The notes beneath the pieces were generated by a model. The model was not told the DNA's origin. It saw only the letters and a program-made list of their open reading frames with translations, and made no database searches. The translations under genes were made by a program, and so were the position numbers. This document shows, in pieces, positions 19,226 to 30,065 of a stretch of DNA of 37,133 nt (within the stretch, counting starts at the first letter, position 1; every line of letters starts with the position of its first letter). Origin of the DNA: Maribacter sp. (GTDB lineage: Bacteria; Bacteroidota; Bacteroidia; Flavobacteriales; Flavobacteriaceae); contig JAAETN010000033.1 in NCBI GenBank assembly GCA_024228355.1, positions 1 to 37,133 of the forward strand, read 5' to 3'.

Positions 19226-21418
19226 ATGAACCACTTTTTAAAGAATATTGTTGTACTACTATTATTTACAATCATAGGTTGTAAGGCAACAGCACAAAAG
19301 TTCACTACACATGCAGTGAAAAAAGGGGAGACCTTGGAAAGTATTGCCAAACAATACAAAGTAACACCGTATAACATTCTTAATTATAATAAAGAAATTA
19401 AGCAGGGTGATGACATAAAACCCAATACCATTTTAGTAATACCTGTTGGTGCCAAGGTTTCAGAGATAAAGATAGATTCTGTTGAGGACAAACCAGCGCC
19501 TGTGATCAATGATAAGAATCCAGTACCGGAAGAACCAATAGGTTTCACAAACCACAGGGTTAGAAAACGCGAAACATTGTATGGTATTTCGCAGCGATAT
19601 CATATTACTGAGAATGATATAAAAAGATATAATTTAGAACTGTATTCCTCACTCCTTAAAAAAGGGATGAAACTTAAAATACCAAAATACAGAAGGGTGA
19701 AGCCTGATGAGAATGCTATTAATGAAGAGGATTTTGAGACCTATATCGTTGCTCCCAAAGAAACCCGATGGAGTATTGCCCATAAATACGGCATCACCAT
19801 AGACAGTATGTTGGTATTGAATCCTGATCTTTCTAAAACTACCAATTACTTGGCTATTGGGCAAGAACTAATAATGCCAAAGCCATTAGGTAGTACCATT
19901 GAAGATCAGGAAACACAGTTGTATGTTTCTTATACGGTTCCTAAAGGAATGGGCATCTTTCGTCTGACACAGGATTATGATGTGACAGCCAAGGAAATTA
20001 TGGATTTGAATCCTGAAATAGCGGAACAAGGTGGTTTAAAAGAGGGAATGGTTATTCGAATCCCTGAAAGAAAAACCGATCCAGGGGAAGTGAATACAGA
20101 TAATTTCATTTTTTATGAAGTCAAGCCCAAACAAACTAAGTTTTCCTTGACCCGTAAATTAGGGATTTCCTATAAAGATCTTTTAGAGTTGAACCCAGAT
20201 TTAAGGGAAGGCTTAAAAGCCGGCATGGTATTAAAACTTCCAATAGACCAAACCGGTGATTTTGAAGTACGGAATTCCTTGGTTCTGGACAAATTCAATC
20301 TTTTGGATAGTATAAATCCAATCAATAGACCAAAACTGGTCTTTATGTTTCCTTTCCGTTTAAATCGTTTGAATTTAAACGATAAGGAATTAGTTAAGGA
20401 AACAATAGATAATAGAAATTATCTAAAGTATAGTCTTGGATTATATTCCGGGGCCTTGGTGGCGGTAGATTCCATCGCTAAATTGGGTATTTCGGTCGAT
20501 GTAAAGACCTATGACAATCAACAGGATCAATTAAAAACCAAAGAGATACTCATGCGCGAAGATTTGACTGGAGTCAGTGCAATTGTAGGTCCATTGGATT
20601 TACCATCTTTAAAAGAAGTTGCCGTACAGGCATCGCAATACCAGGTGCCTGTTATTGCGCCAATTCCTGCGAATAGCGACTTAAGCTTGGGCAATGTTTA
20701 TTTTTCGTACACTGCTGATGAGGTGTTGCGTGAAAGAATGCTAAAATATGTGGAAGAAAAAGTTACTGAGGAAAATCTTATAATTATTGCGGATGAAAAA
20801 AGCAAGGCTGCCAAAGAGATGATTTTATCAAGGTTTCCAGAAGCTAAAATCCTAGAAGTAAAAGAGGAGGAAAAGAACATTGGAATAAACAGAGAGAAAT
20901 TGGCCACCTTATTATCGGAAGAATTTGAAAATTGGGTTTTTGTTGAAGCAAAAAACTTTAAGTTGATATCAAGTGTGGTTTCTATCCTAAACGCTTTTGA
21001 AGATGCATTATTAGATCCTGAGACGAGTACGGAAAAGGTTCAGGTAAGAATGTTTACGACAAATAAGAACAAGGCTTTTGATAATGATATCATTTCAAGT
21101 ACACATTTATCAAACCTTCGTTTTACATATCCATCCGTATATCGTGAAGTTGGTAATAATGCGTTTGTTGAAGCCTATAGTAAACGATTCGGTGACGTTC
21201 CTGATCGCTATGCTGTTCGGGGTTTTGATGTAACGTATGATCTATTATTGAAATTGGCCTATAAGAACAATTTGATTGACGTTTCCAAAATTATTGGTGA
21301 AACAGAATACACCGGAAATAAATTCTCATATGAGAAAGATTTAACCTCTGGGTTTTTTAATCAGTCTTCTTATATAATGGCTATTGAGGATCTTAGAGTT
21401 GTTGAAATAAAGGATTGA
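19226..21418 (+). CDS. LysM-repeat protein with C-terminal periplasmic-binding-protein-like domain
   Basis: Signal peptide MNHFLKNIVVLLLFTIIGCKATAQ. Five LysM-like repeats (e.g. HAVKKGETLESIAKQYKVTPYNILNYN, HRVRKRETLYGISQRYHITENDIKRYN). Type-1 PBP-like region (GVSAIVGPLDLPSLKEVAVQASQYQVPVIAPIPANS). Confidence 0.88.
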   Translation: MNHFLKNIVVLLLFTIIGCKATAQKFTTHAVKKGETLESIAKQYKVTPYNILNYNKEIKQGDDIKPNTILVIPVGAKVSEIKIDSVEDKPAPVINDKNPVPEEPIGFTNHRVRKRETLYGISQRYHITENDIKRYNLELYSSLLKKGMKLKIPKYRRVKPDENAINEEDFETYIVAPKETRWSIAHKYGITIDSMLVLNPDLSKTTNYLAIGQELIMPKPLGSTIEDQETQLYVSYTVPKGMGIFRLTQDYDVTAKEIMDLNPEIAEQGGLKEGMVIRIPERKTDPGEVNTDNFIFYEVKPKQTKFSLTRKLGISYKDLLELNPDLREGLKAGMVLKLPIDQTGDFEVRNSLVLDKFNLLDSINPINRPKLVFMFPFRLNRLNLNDKELVKETIDNRNYLKYSLGLYSGALVAVDSIAKLGISVDVKTYDNQQDQLKTKEILMREDLTGVSAIVGPLDLPSLKEVAVQASQYQVPVIAPIPANSDLSLGNVYFSYTADEVLRERMLKYVEEKVTEENLIIIADEKSKAAKEMILSRFPEAKILEVKEEEKNIGINREKLATLLSEEFENWVFVEAKNFKLISSVVSILNAFEDALLDPETSTEKVQVRMFTTNKNKAFDNDIISSTHLSNLRFTYPSVYREVGNNAFVEAYSKRFGDVPDRYAVRGFDVTYDLLLKLAYKNNLIDVSKIIGETEYTGNKFSYEKDLTSGFFNQSSYIMAIEDLRVVEIKD

Positions 21419-21420
21419 TT

Positions 21421-21825
21421 ATGACTTCGAAAGTAATTTATACCGGTAATCTGCGCACCAAATCCAAGCATTTGCGTTCGGGGGATTCATTCATTACCGA
21501 TGCGCCTATTGATAACAACGGATTAGGGCAGGCTTTCTCTCCTACCGATACCGTTGCAACAGGGTTGGCCAGTTGTATGATTACCATGATGGGGATAAAG
21601 GCGAAAAGTCTAGAGGTTGATTTAATCAATTCAACAGCTGAAGTCACCAAACATATGGAGGCCAACCCTAGAAGAATATCCAAAATCGAGGTAAGACTTA
21701 GTTTGCCTTCGAATGTTTCCGAAAAGAACCGAAAAATATTGGAGCATACAGCTAATACCTGTCCGGTTCTTTATAGTTTACATCCTGACATAGATAAAGT
21801 AATCTCTTACCATTGGGATCTTTAA
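21421..21825 (+). CDS. OsmC family protein
   Basis: AFSPTDTVATGLASCMITMMGIKAKSLEVDL...ILEHTANTCPVLYSLHPDI, conserved OsmC Cys residues. The ATG is at 21421; the track start at 21415 is TTG. Confidence 0.9.
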   Translation: MTSKVIYTGNLRTKSKHLRSGDSFITDAPIDNNGLGQAFSPTDTVATGLASCMITMMGIKAKSLEVDLINSTAEVTKHMEANPRRISKIEVRLSLPSNVSEKNRKILEHTANTCPVLYSLHPDIDKVISYHWDL

Positions 21826-22343
21826 AATATATTATAATATTACTGTTCTTTTCGATCTTGGGTTTAGACAATTCCCAAGATTACGAAACTATTGCATGGA
21901 GCCCTGAAATTAAACTTACTTGGAAAGATTTTAAAGGTGAGGCCCCTTCAAATGATAGGGCGGCAGCGACTACTGCTAGTGGTATTTCATATCAATTCTC
22001 TACAAATAGCATAGATGGTGAAATTGAACTCGATTATAAAGTGAGTACCTTTTTTTATCCAAATAAATCATGGTATCAGCCCAACCTATGCGATTCGGTG
22101 ATATTGAGCCACGAACAACTCCACTTCGATATTTCTGAACTCTTTGCACGAAAAATGAGAAGCCGTTTGGCATCGAATACATTTACCCAAAATGTGAAGT
22201 CAGAGGTGAAAATAATCTATAAGGAAATATTAGAAGAGCTTGAGGAATTTCAAAACCTGTATGATGACCAGACCAACTTTTCCAGGGATTTGGAACAACA
22301 GTTGATTTGGAACAATAAAATCGAGGAGGCTTTGAAAAATTAA
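21813..22343 (+). CDS. DUF922-type protein, putative HExxH metalloprotein, secreted
   Basis: Hydrophobic N-terminus LKYIIILLFFSILGL, WKDFKGEAPSNDRAAATTASGISYQF, LSHEQLHFDISELFARKMR (HEQLH). TTG start overlaps the 3' end of the OsmC gene. Confidence 0.8.
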   Translation: MGSLKYIIILLFFSILGLDNSQDYETIAWSPEIKLTWKDFKGEAPSNDRAAATTASGISYQFSTNSIDGEIELDYKVSTFFYPNKSWYQPNLCDSVILSHEQLHFDISELFARKMRSRLASNTFTQNVKSEVKIIYKEILEELEEFQNLYDDQTNFSRDLEQQLIWNNKIEEALKN

Positions 22344-22376
22344 AATCCTACCTTTTTGTAAAGGGGTATGATGGGC

Positions 22377-23246
22377 CTAAACGTCACAAATTGTCACCCC
22401 TTGTTGTAATGCGGCTATTTTATCTTCCCAAGTAGGAACAAATTCCTGGGCTACATGTCCTTTGAATCCAGTTTCCAAAATGGCTTTCATGATAGCAGGA
22501 TAGTATAATTCTTGGGTTTCATCTATCTCATTTCGTCCTGGATTACCGCCGGTATGATAATGTCCAAAATATTGGTGATGCTCTTGAATAGTACGTATTA
22601 CATCACCTTCCATAATTTGCATGTGGTAAATATCATATAACAGTTTAAAATTATCCGATCCCAATTGTTTGCAAAGTTCAACTCCCCATGTTGAGTGATC
22701 ACACATATAATCCGGGTGATCAACTTTACTGTTCAATAATTCCATTTGAATCATTACTCCATGTTTTTCTGCCAAAGGCATAATCTGTTTCAAGCCATCA
22801 ACACAATTTTTCAACCCTACGGCATCATCCATTCCTCTTCGGTTACCACTAAAACCAATAAGATTGGTATACCCTGCTTCAGCGACAATAGGAATCATTT
22901 CTTTATAATTCCTAATCAAGGTATCTTGGTATTTGGGTTCACACCAACCTTCAGTCAGACTGATCTCAGCACCATTGCACATCGAATTATGGATATTATA
23001 TTTTTTGAGCAAAGGGTAATCCTTCGGACCTATTAAATCTATGGCTGTAACGCCCAGTTCGTTTAAGGATTTAAGAAAATCTTCCAAAGGAATACTTCCA
23101 TAACACCATTGACATACGCTATGGTTTATATTATTATTAAGTTTCATAGTATTTATGTTTGAAGAATCTGCAGCCAGAGCTGTTTTATTTGCGAGAATAG
23201 CTACCGATGCAGCCGCTGTGGTCCCAATAAAAGTTCTTCTTTTCAT
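22377..23246 (-). CDS. Hydroxypyruvate isomerase-like TIM-barrel protein with Tat-like signal
   Basis: MKRRTFIGTTAAASVAILANKTALAA signal; HSVCQWCYGSIPLEDFLKSLNELGVTAIDLIGPKDYPLLKKY, NFKLLYDIYHMQIMEGDVIRTI, FGHYHTGGNPGRNEIDETQELYYPAIMKAI. Confidence 0.9.
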   Translation of the reverse strand: MKRRTFIGTTAAASVAILANKTALAADSSNINTMKLNNNINHSVCQWCYGSIPLEDFLKSLNELGVTAIDLIGPKDYPLLKKYNIHNSMCNGAEISLTEGWCEPKYQDTLIRNYKEMIPIVAEAGYTNLIGFSGNRRGMDDAVGLKNCVDGLKQIMPLAEKHGVMIQMELLNSKVDHPDYMCDHSTWGVELCKQLGSDNFKLLYDIYHMQIMEGDVIRTIQEHHQYFGHYHTGGNPGRNEIDETQELYYPAIMKAILETGFKGHVAQEFVPTWEDKIAALQQGVTICDV

Positions 23247-23303
23247 GTTATTTAGGATTAGCTGATTAGTTACTATTAAAGATAATTAAATTAGATTTAT
23301 AAA

Positions 23304-23537
23304 ATGGAAATAGCCCCCGATTATAACGAACTAATTGAACTAGCACATTACAAAATGCCGATTGGGAAATTCAAGGATAGGTATCTGGTAGATTTGCCGG
23401 AACCTTATTTGGTATGGTTCCGACAAAAGGGATTCCCAGAAGGTAAGCTTGGTCATTTATTACGGTCAATGTTAGAGATCAAAATCAATGGACTTGAACC
23501 ACTTATTCGGAAAATTCAAAAAGAATTTCCAAAGTAA
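23304..23537 (+). CDS. DUF3820 family protein
   Basis: 77 aa: YKMPIGKFKDRYLVDLPEPYLVWFRQKGFPEGKLGHLL, typical DUF3820. Confidence 0.87.
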   Translation: MEIAPDYNELIELAHYKMPIGKFKDRYLVDLPEPYLVWFRQKGFPEGKLGHLLRSMLEIKINGLEPLIRKIQKEFPK

Positions 23538-25238
<1,701 letters not shown>

Positions 25239-25314
25239 TCTACACATTTGGACATATATTTGCTGACTGTTTAAGACCTTCCCGATAGGCGAGTGGGTAA
25301 AAATTCATTTTTAA

Positions 25315-27183
25315 ATGGAAGAAAAGAAATTAGATATTAATTCTATCATAGGCTTCGTGCTCATATTTGGCATACTCATTTTTATGTTTTACCAAAATAA
25401 GCCTACAGCTGAAGAAATAGAGGCCCAAAAAGAAAAACAAGAACAAGTAGAGGCCCAAGCAAAAGAGAATGAGATTCAAGTAATAAAAGAAGAAGAAGAA
25501 GAAGAACCAGTCTCAATCAATTTACAGGATTCCACGGCCGTTGCGAATTACAAAAGCAATATCGGGGCATTTGGTTATACGGCACCTTCAGATGCAGTAA
25601 CAACTTTGGAGAATGAATTAGTGTCCCTGAAAATAAGCAATAAGGGCGCACAGATCGTTGAGGCCAAAATGAAGAATTTTGTTACCCATGATTCTGTTCC
25701 CGTTTATTTGGTGAAAGATGGCAATGCATCTTTTGGATTGAACTTTTCTACATCTGACAATAGGGTACTAAATACCAAAGATCTGTTCTTTGAGCCGTCA
25801 TTGAGTAACAACGGAAATAATCAAGTGCTTTCCATGAAAGCGAAAGTGGCCTCGAACAAATATTTGGAGTATCGATATGAAATGAAACCGAATGATTATT
25901 TGGTCGATTTCACAATTCGTTCGCAGGATTTAAATGGGGTCATCAATAGTAGTAGTCCTATTCATTTAGAATGGAAATTAAAGGGGATTCGCCAATCGAA
26001 AAGCATTCAATATGAAAACAGGTATACCCGACTTACCTATAACCACGAAGATGGAAAAATAAGTAAACTGTCTGAAGGCAGTGATGATGAAGAGACAGAG
26101 GAGGATGTTAAATGGTTGTCTTATAGGCAACACTTTTTCAGTTCTATTTTAGCGACAAAGGAAAATTTCAAAAAAGCGGAATTGTCCTCGGTAAACCATG
26201 TAGAAGAAGAAAGCAGAACGGCCGGATTTACAAAATCCTATGCTTCAATTGTAGATTTGGAAATGAATGGCGGGGAACTTTCCCAGAATATGCATTGGTA
26301 TTATGGTCCGACCGATGTTGCGGTTTTGGATGATTATAAGGAATTAGGTCTTGCGGATTCAATCCCATTCGGTTGGGGGATTTTTGGCTGGATCAATAGG
26401 TATGTGTTTACACCTTTTTATTCATTTTTAAGTACCTACTTCCCTTATGGAATTGCCATTGTAATCATGACCATTTTAGTTCGTTTGGCAATGTCACCAG
26501 TTACCTATAAGTCGTATTTATCCCAGGCAAAGATGAAAGTACTAAAACCTGAGATTACGGAATTAGGCGAAAAATACAAGGACAATGCCATGAAAAAGCA
26601 GCAGGCAACCATGAAGCTTTATAATAAAGCCGGAGTTAGTCCTATGAGTGGCTGTGTACCCGCATTTTTACAAATGCCTATTTTCTATGCCCTCTTCATG
26701 TTTTTCCCAACTTCCTTTGCCCTAAGGCAAAAATCATTTTTATGGGCAGAAGATCTTTCATCCTTCGATACCATTTATCAGTTTCCGGAAGGATTCTCGA
26801 TTCCCTTCTATGGCGACCACATAAGCTTATTCCCCATATTGGCATCGGTAGCCATCTTCTTCTATATGATGATGACCACGGGGCAGAATATGCCACAACA
26901 GCCAGGAATGCCGAATATGAAATTCATTATGTACTTAATGCCATTTATGATGTTGTTCTTCTTTAACAACTACGCAAGTGGCTTAAGTTTGTATTACTTT
27001 GTTTCTAACTTGATTACGATAGGTATTATGCTGGTGATTAAGAAGTTTATTTTGGATGATGATAAGATTCACGCCCAAATACAGGAGAACAAACAGAAAC
27101 CTAAAAAAGAAAATAAGTTTCAAAAGAAAATGCGTGAGATGATGGAGCAGGCCGAGGCTCAGAAGAAAACAGGAAAAAGATAA
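25315..27183 (+). CDS. yidC: Membrane protein insertase YidC
   Basis: N-terminal TM, periplasmic beta region, C-terminal FPYGIAIVIMTILVRLAMSPVTYKSYLSQAKMKVLKPEI and CVPAFLQMPIFYALFMFFP. Confidence 0.96.
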   Translation: MEEKKLDINSIIGFVLIFGILIFMFYQNKPTAEEIEAQKEKQEQVEAQAKENEIQVIKEEEEEEPVSINLQDSTAVANYKSNIGAFGYTAPSDAVTTLENELVSLKISNKGAQIVEAKMKNFVTHDSVPVYLVKDGNASFGLNFSTSDNRVLNTKDLFFEPSLSNNGNNQVLSMKAKVASNKYLEYRYEMKPNDYLVDFTIRSQDLNGVINSSSPIHLEWKLKGIRQSKSIQYENRYTRLTYNHEDGKISKLSEGSDDEETEEDVKWLSYRQHFFSSILATKENFKKAELSSVNHVEEESRTAGFTKSYASIVDLEMNGGELSQNMHWYYGPTDVAVLDDYKELGLADSIPFGWGIFGWINRYVFTPFYSFLSTYFPYGIAIVIMTILVRLAMSPVTYKSYLSQAKMKVLKPEITELGEKYKDNAMKKQQATMKLYNKAGVSPMSGCVPAFLQMPIFYALFMFFPTSFALRQKSFLWAEDLSSFDTIYQFPEGFSIPFYGDHISLFPILASVAIFFYMMMTTGQNMPQQPGMPNMKFIMYLMPFMMLFFFNNYASGLSLYYFVSNLITIGIMLVIKKFILDDDKIHAQIQENKQKPKKENKFQKKMREMMEQAEAQKKTGKR

Positions 27184-27244
27184 ATTTGATATTCAAAAGT
27201 ATACGGTAGTTACCTTTTGAGTTTTAATCCTAAAGCATTAAACC

Positions 27245-27275
27245 AAAAAGCCCTGACATTACATCGGGGCTTTTA
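27245..27275 (+). terminator. Rho-independent terminator after yidC
   Basis: AAAAAGCCCTGA-cattaca-TCGGGGCTTTT, near-perfect stem with T tract. Confidence 0.8.
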
Positions 27276-27436
27276 GCATTAATTAGGTTTAGTTTGGTAA
27301 GATTTGGGAAGTCAAAGATGTAACTAATAAAGTGTTTTTTAAATTAAAAGTTGTCAAGTGTTCATTTTTGTATGCTAAATTATGTTGTAGTGTTGTTTGA
27401 TGATTTTGTAATGATCGAATATTGATTTTTAGACAT

Positions 27437-27492
27437 AAAAAAACTTCCAAGCATCAAACCCAATAGGTTTAAATTTAATACAAGGAAGTTTT
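27437..27492 (-). terminator. Terminator on the minus strand, downstream of the fasciclin remnant
   Basis: Minus strand reads AAAACTTCC...(inner AAACC-TATTG-GGTTT)...GGAAGTTTTTTT, with outer arms of at least 9 bp and a terminal T run. Confidence 0.65.
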
Positions 27493-27549
27493 AAACAACC
27501 AATAAATCACTAACTAACAATCATCTAATTTTCAATTTTATCGGAATCG

Positions 27550-27669
27550 TTAATTCGTAGTATCAGGAATCATTACTTGATTCACTACATGGATTACACC
27601 ATTGTTGGCTTGAACGTCTACAACAACACCAATACCAGTATTGCCAGTGCCATTGAAAATAATTGTCGT
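27550..27669 (-). pseudogene. 3' remnant of a fasciclin (FAS1) domain gene
   Basis: Minus-strand reading TTIIFNGTGNTGIGVVVDVQANNGVIHVVNQVMIPDTTN*: the conserved FAS1 C-terminal box (NNGVIHVVNQVMIP) with an in-frame stop just upstream and no start codon. Confidence 0.72.
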
Positions 27670-27771
27670 TTAATAAGAATTTAACGAAATATTTTTCTGG
27701 AAGTTTGCTTCGAACTCGATTATAGGGTGACAAAACCTAATTTTGTACTTTTGTACACTGTTTGAAAAACA

Positions 27772-28962
27772 ATGAAAAAAGTAGTTATAGGGTTATCAGG
27801 TGGCGTTGATTCAAGCGTGGCAGCATATCTTTTAAAAGAACAAGGGTATGATGTTATTGGCCTCTTTATGAAGAATTGGCATGATGATTCAGTAACCATA
27901 TCCGAAGAATGTCCTTGGTTAGAGGATAGCAACGATGCATTGATTGTGGCTGAAAAATTGGGCATTCCTTTTCAGACAATCGATTTAAGTTCAGTATATA
28001 AAGAACGCATCGTAGACTATATGTTCAATGAATATGAAAAAGGCAGAACACCAAATCCTGATGTGCTTTGCAATCGTGAAATAAAGTTCGATGTTTTCCT
28101 AAATATTGCTTTACAATTGGGTGCTGATTATGTGGCTACAGGACATTATTGCAGGAAGGAAACCCTTGTAAATGAGGATGGAAAGGAAACCTTTCGACTA
28201 TTATCGGGTATTGATAAAAATAAGGATCAATCTTATTTCCTATGCCAGCTCTCACAAGAGCAATTGTCAAGAACACTTTTTCCTATAGGTGAATTGACCA
28301 AACCTGAAGTTCGCAAAATAGCATCTGAAAATGATTTGATTACCGCCGATAAAAAAGACTCGCAAGGACTTTGCTTTATTGGTAAAGTACGTTTACCTGA
28401 ATTCCTGCAACAGAGACTAAAACCCAAAAAAGGGGTTATTGTTGAGGTAGCACCCAATATAGAACAGTATCAAAGACAACTGCCAAGTTTTGAAAATAAA
28501 GAAGAGGAGTTAGCCTATTTTTCTGAAAAGCCCCAGTATGAAATAGCTGATGGAAAAATAGTGGGAGAACATCAAGGAGCCCATTATTTTACAAAAGGGC
28601 AACGCAAAGGGTTGGATGTAGGTGGTACCAAAGAACCTTTATTTGTTATTGATACAGATGTAAATGAAAATGTCATTTACACTGGGCAAGGGAAATCGCA
28701 CCCAGGGTTGTATCGAAGAACTTTATTTGTGACCAATGAGGAATTACATTGGATACGTACTGATCTGGAGCTCGAAGTAGATGAAACTTTGGAGGTGATG
28801 GCAAGAATTCGTTATCGACAACCTCTTCAAAAGGCAACCCTATATAAGATAGATTGTGGTCTTTATGTCGATTTTGAAGAAAAACAATCAGCTATAACAG
28901 AAGGCCAATTCGTGGCTTGGTATATCGACGATGAATTGGTAGGTTCCGGGGTTATTTCGTAG
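27772..28962 (+). CDS. mnmA: tRNA-specific 2-thiouridylase MnmA
   Basis: [76 protein letters not shown]. Confidence 0.97.
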   Translation: MKKVVIGLSGGVDSSVAAYLLKEQGYDVIGLFMKNWHDDSVTISEECPWLEDSNDALIVAEKLGIPFQTIDLSSVYKERIVDYMFNEYEKGRTPNPDVLCNREIKFDVFLNIALQLGADYVATGHYCRKETLVNEDGKETFRLLSGIDKNKDQSYFLCQLSQEQLSRTLFPIGELTKPEVRKIASENDLITADKKDSQGLCFIGKVRLPEFLQQRLKPKKGVIVEVAPNIEQYQRQLPSFENKEEELAYFSEKPQYEIADGKIVGEHQGAHYFTKGQRKGLDVGGTKEPLFVIDTDVNENVIYTGQGKSHPGLYRRTLFVTNEELHWIRTDLELEVDETLEVMARIRYRQPLQKATLYKIDCGLYVDFEEKQSAITEGQFVAWYIDDELVGSGVIS

Positions 28963-29048
28963 GCCCCCTAGCCCCCGGAGGGGGAACTCTTGCTGTAATG
29001 CACAAAGTATGGTTTGGAGATTATCCTCTTGAGGGGACTTTAGGGGTG
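28963..29048. repeat. REP-like imperfect inverted repeat at the mnmA stop
   Basis: Arms GGCCCCCTAGCCCCCGGAGGGGGAAC and TCCTCTTGAGGGGACTTTAGGGGTG are imperfect reverse complements. Each arm also contains a small internal palindrome (CCCCCGGAGGGGG; CCTCTTGAGG). Confidence 0.6.
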
Positions 29049-29091
29049 TTATTGCGGATGTTTGTTCAGTGTTAATTTATCTCTTCTTACA

Positions 29092-30045
29092 ATGATTATT
29101 AAAATGCCAAACAGAATAACAGAACTTTTCAAAATACAATATCCTATAATCCAAGCCGGAATGATATGGGCCAGCGGTTGGCGATTGGCTTCGGCCGTTT
29201 CTAATGCAGGTGGATTGGGTCTTATCGGCGCTGGAAGTATGTATCCGGAAGTACTTCGAGAGCACATTCAAAAATGCCAACAGGCAACGGACAAACCATT
29301 TGGAGTCAATGTACCTATGATATATCCGGATATTGATAAAATAATGGATATCATTATTGAGCTAGGGGTTAAAATTGTTTTCACTTCCGCGGGAAATCCA
29401 AAAACTTGGACAAGACATTTAAAACAAAATGGTATTACCGTTGTACATGTAGTAAGTAGTGTAAAGTTTGCTCTCAAGGCAGAGGAAGCTGGTGTAGATG
29501 CAATCGTCGCTGAAGGTTTCGAAGCTGGGGGCCATAATGGTAGGGATGAGACAACAACCTTGACATTGATTCCTTCGGTTAAAGAAAAGATAAATATTCC
29601 TTTGATTGCGGCAGGTGGTATTGCTACTGGTAGGTCTATGTTGGCCGTGATGGTCTTAGGTGCTGATGGGGTGCAGGTAGGAAGTCGTTTTGTTGCAAGT
29701 GATGAGGCTTCTTCACATCACCTTTTCAAAAAGAAAGTTGTTGAAGCAGGTGAAGGGGATACCCAATTGACGCTTAAGGAATTGGCTCCCGTTCGTTTGA
29801 TAAAGAACAAATTCTACAACGATGTGCAACAAGCTTATGAGAATGGGGCATCGGTTGAACAACTGAAAGAATTATTGGGCCGTGCGCGAGCTAAACGCGG
29901 CATGTTCGAAGGCGATATGGAAGAGGGCGAATTGGAAATTGGCCAAGTTTCTGCATTAATCAATGAAATTAAACCGGCTTCACAGATTGTGTCAGAAATA
30001 ATGCAGGAATTTGAAGAAGCCAAAGCCAGCATTTCAGAAATATAA
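29092..30045 (+). CDS. NAD(P)H-dependent flavin oxidoreductase / nitronate monooxygenase family
   Basis: FKIQYPIIQAGMIWASGWRLASAVSNAGGLGLIGAGSM, VDAIVAEGFEAGGHNGRDETTTLTLIPSV, PLIAAGGIATGRSMLAVMVLGADGVQVGSRFVASDE. The track start at 29062 is TTG; ATGs are at 29092 and 29104. Confidence 0.93.
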   Translation: MIIKMPNRITELFKIQYPIIQAGMIWASGWRLASAVSNAGGLGLIGAGSMYPEVLREHIQKCQQATDKPFGVNVPMIYPDIDKIMDIIIELGVKIVFTSAGNPKTWTRHLKQNGITVVHVVSSVKFALKAEEAGVDAIVAEGFEAGGHNGRDETTTLTLIPSVKEKINIPLIAAGGIATGRSMLAVMVLGADGVQVGSRFVASDEASSHHLFKKKVVEAGEGDTQLTLKELAPVRLIKNKFYNDVQQAYENGASVEQLKELLGRARAKRGMFEGDMEEGELEIGQVSALINEIKPASQIVSEIMQEFEEAKASISEI

Positions 30046-30065
30046 CAGGGTAGCACAACTATGTC

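Noticed and set aside
25281-25303. Half-palindrome ttcccgataggcgagtgggtaa upstream of yidC
   Set aside because: Arms too short and mismatched to support a repeat or hairpin call.
25488-25506. GAA trinucleotide run in yidC
   Set aside because: Encodes an acidic linker (IKEEEEEEP) between the N-terminal helix and periplasmic domain; common in Bacteroidota YidC. No evidence of phase variation.
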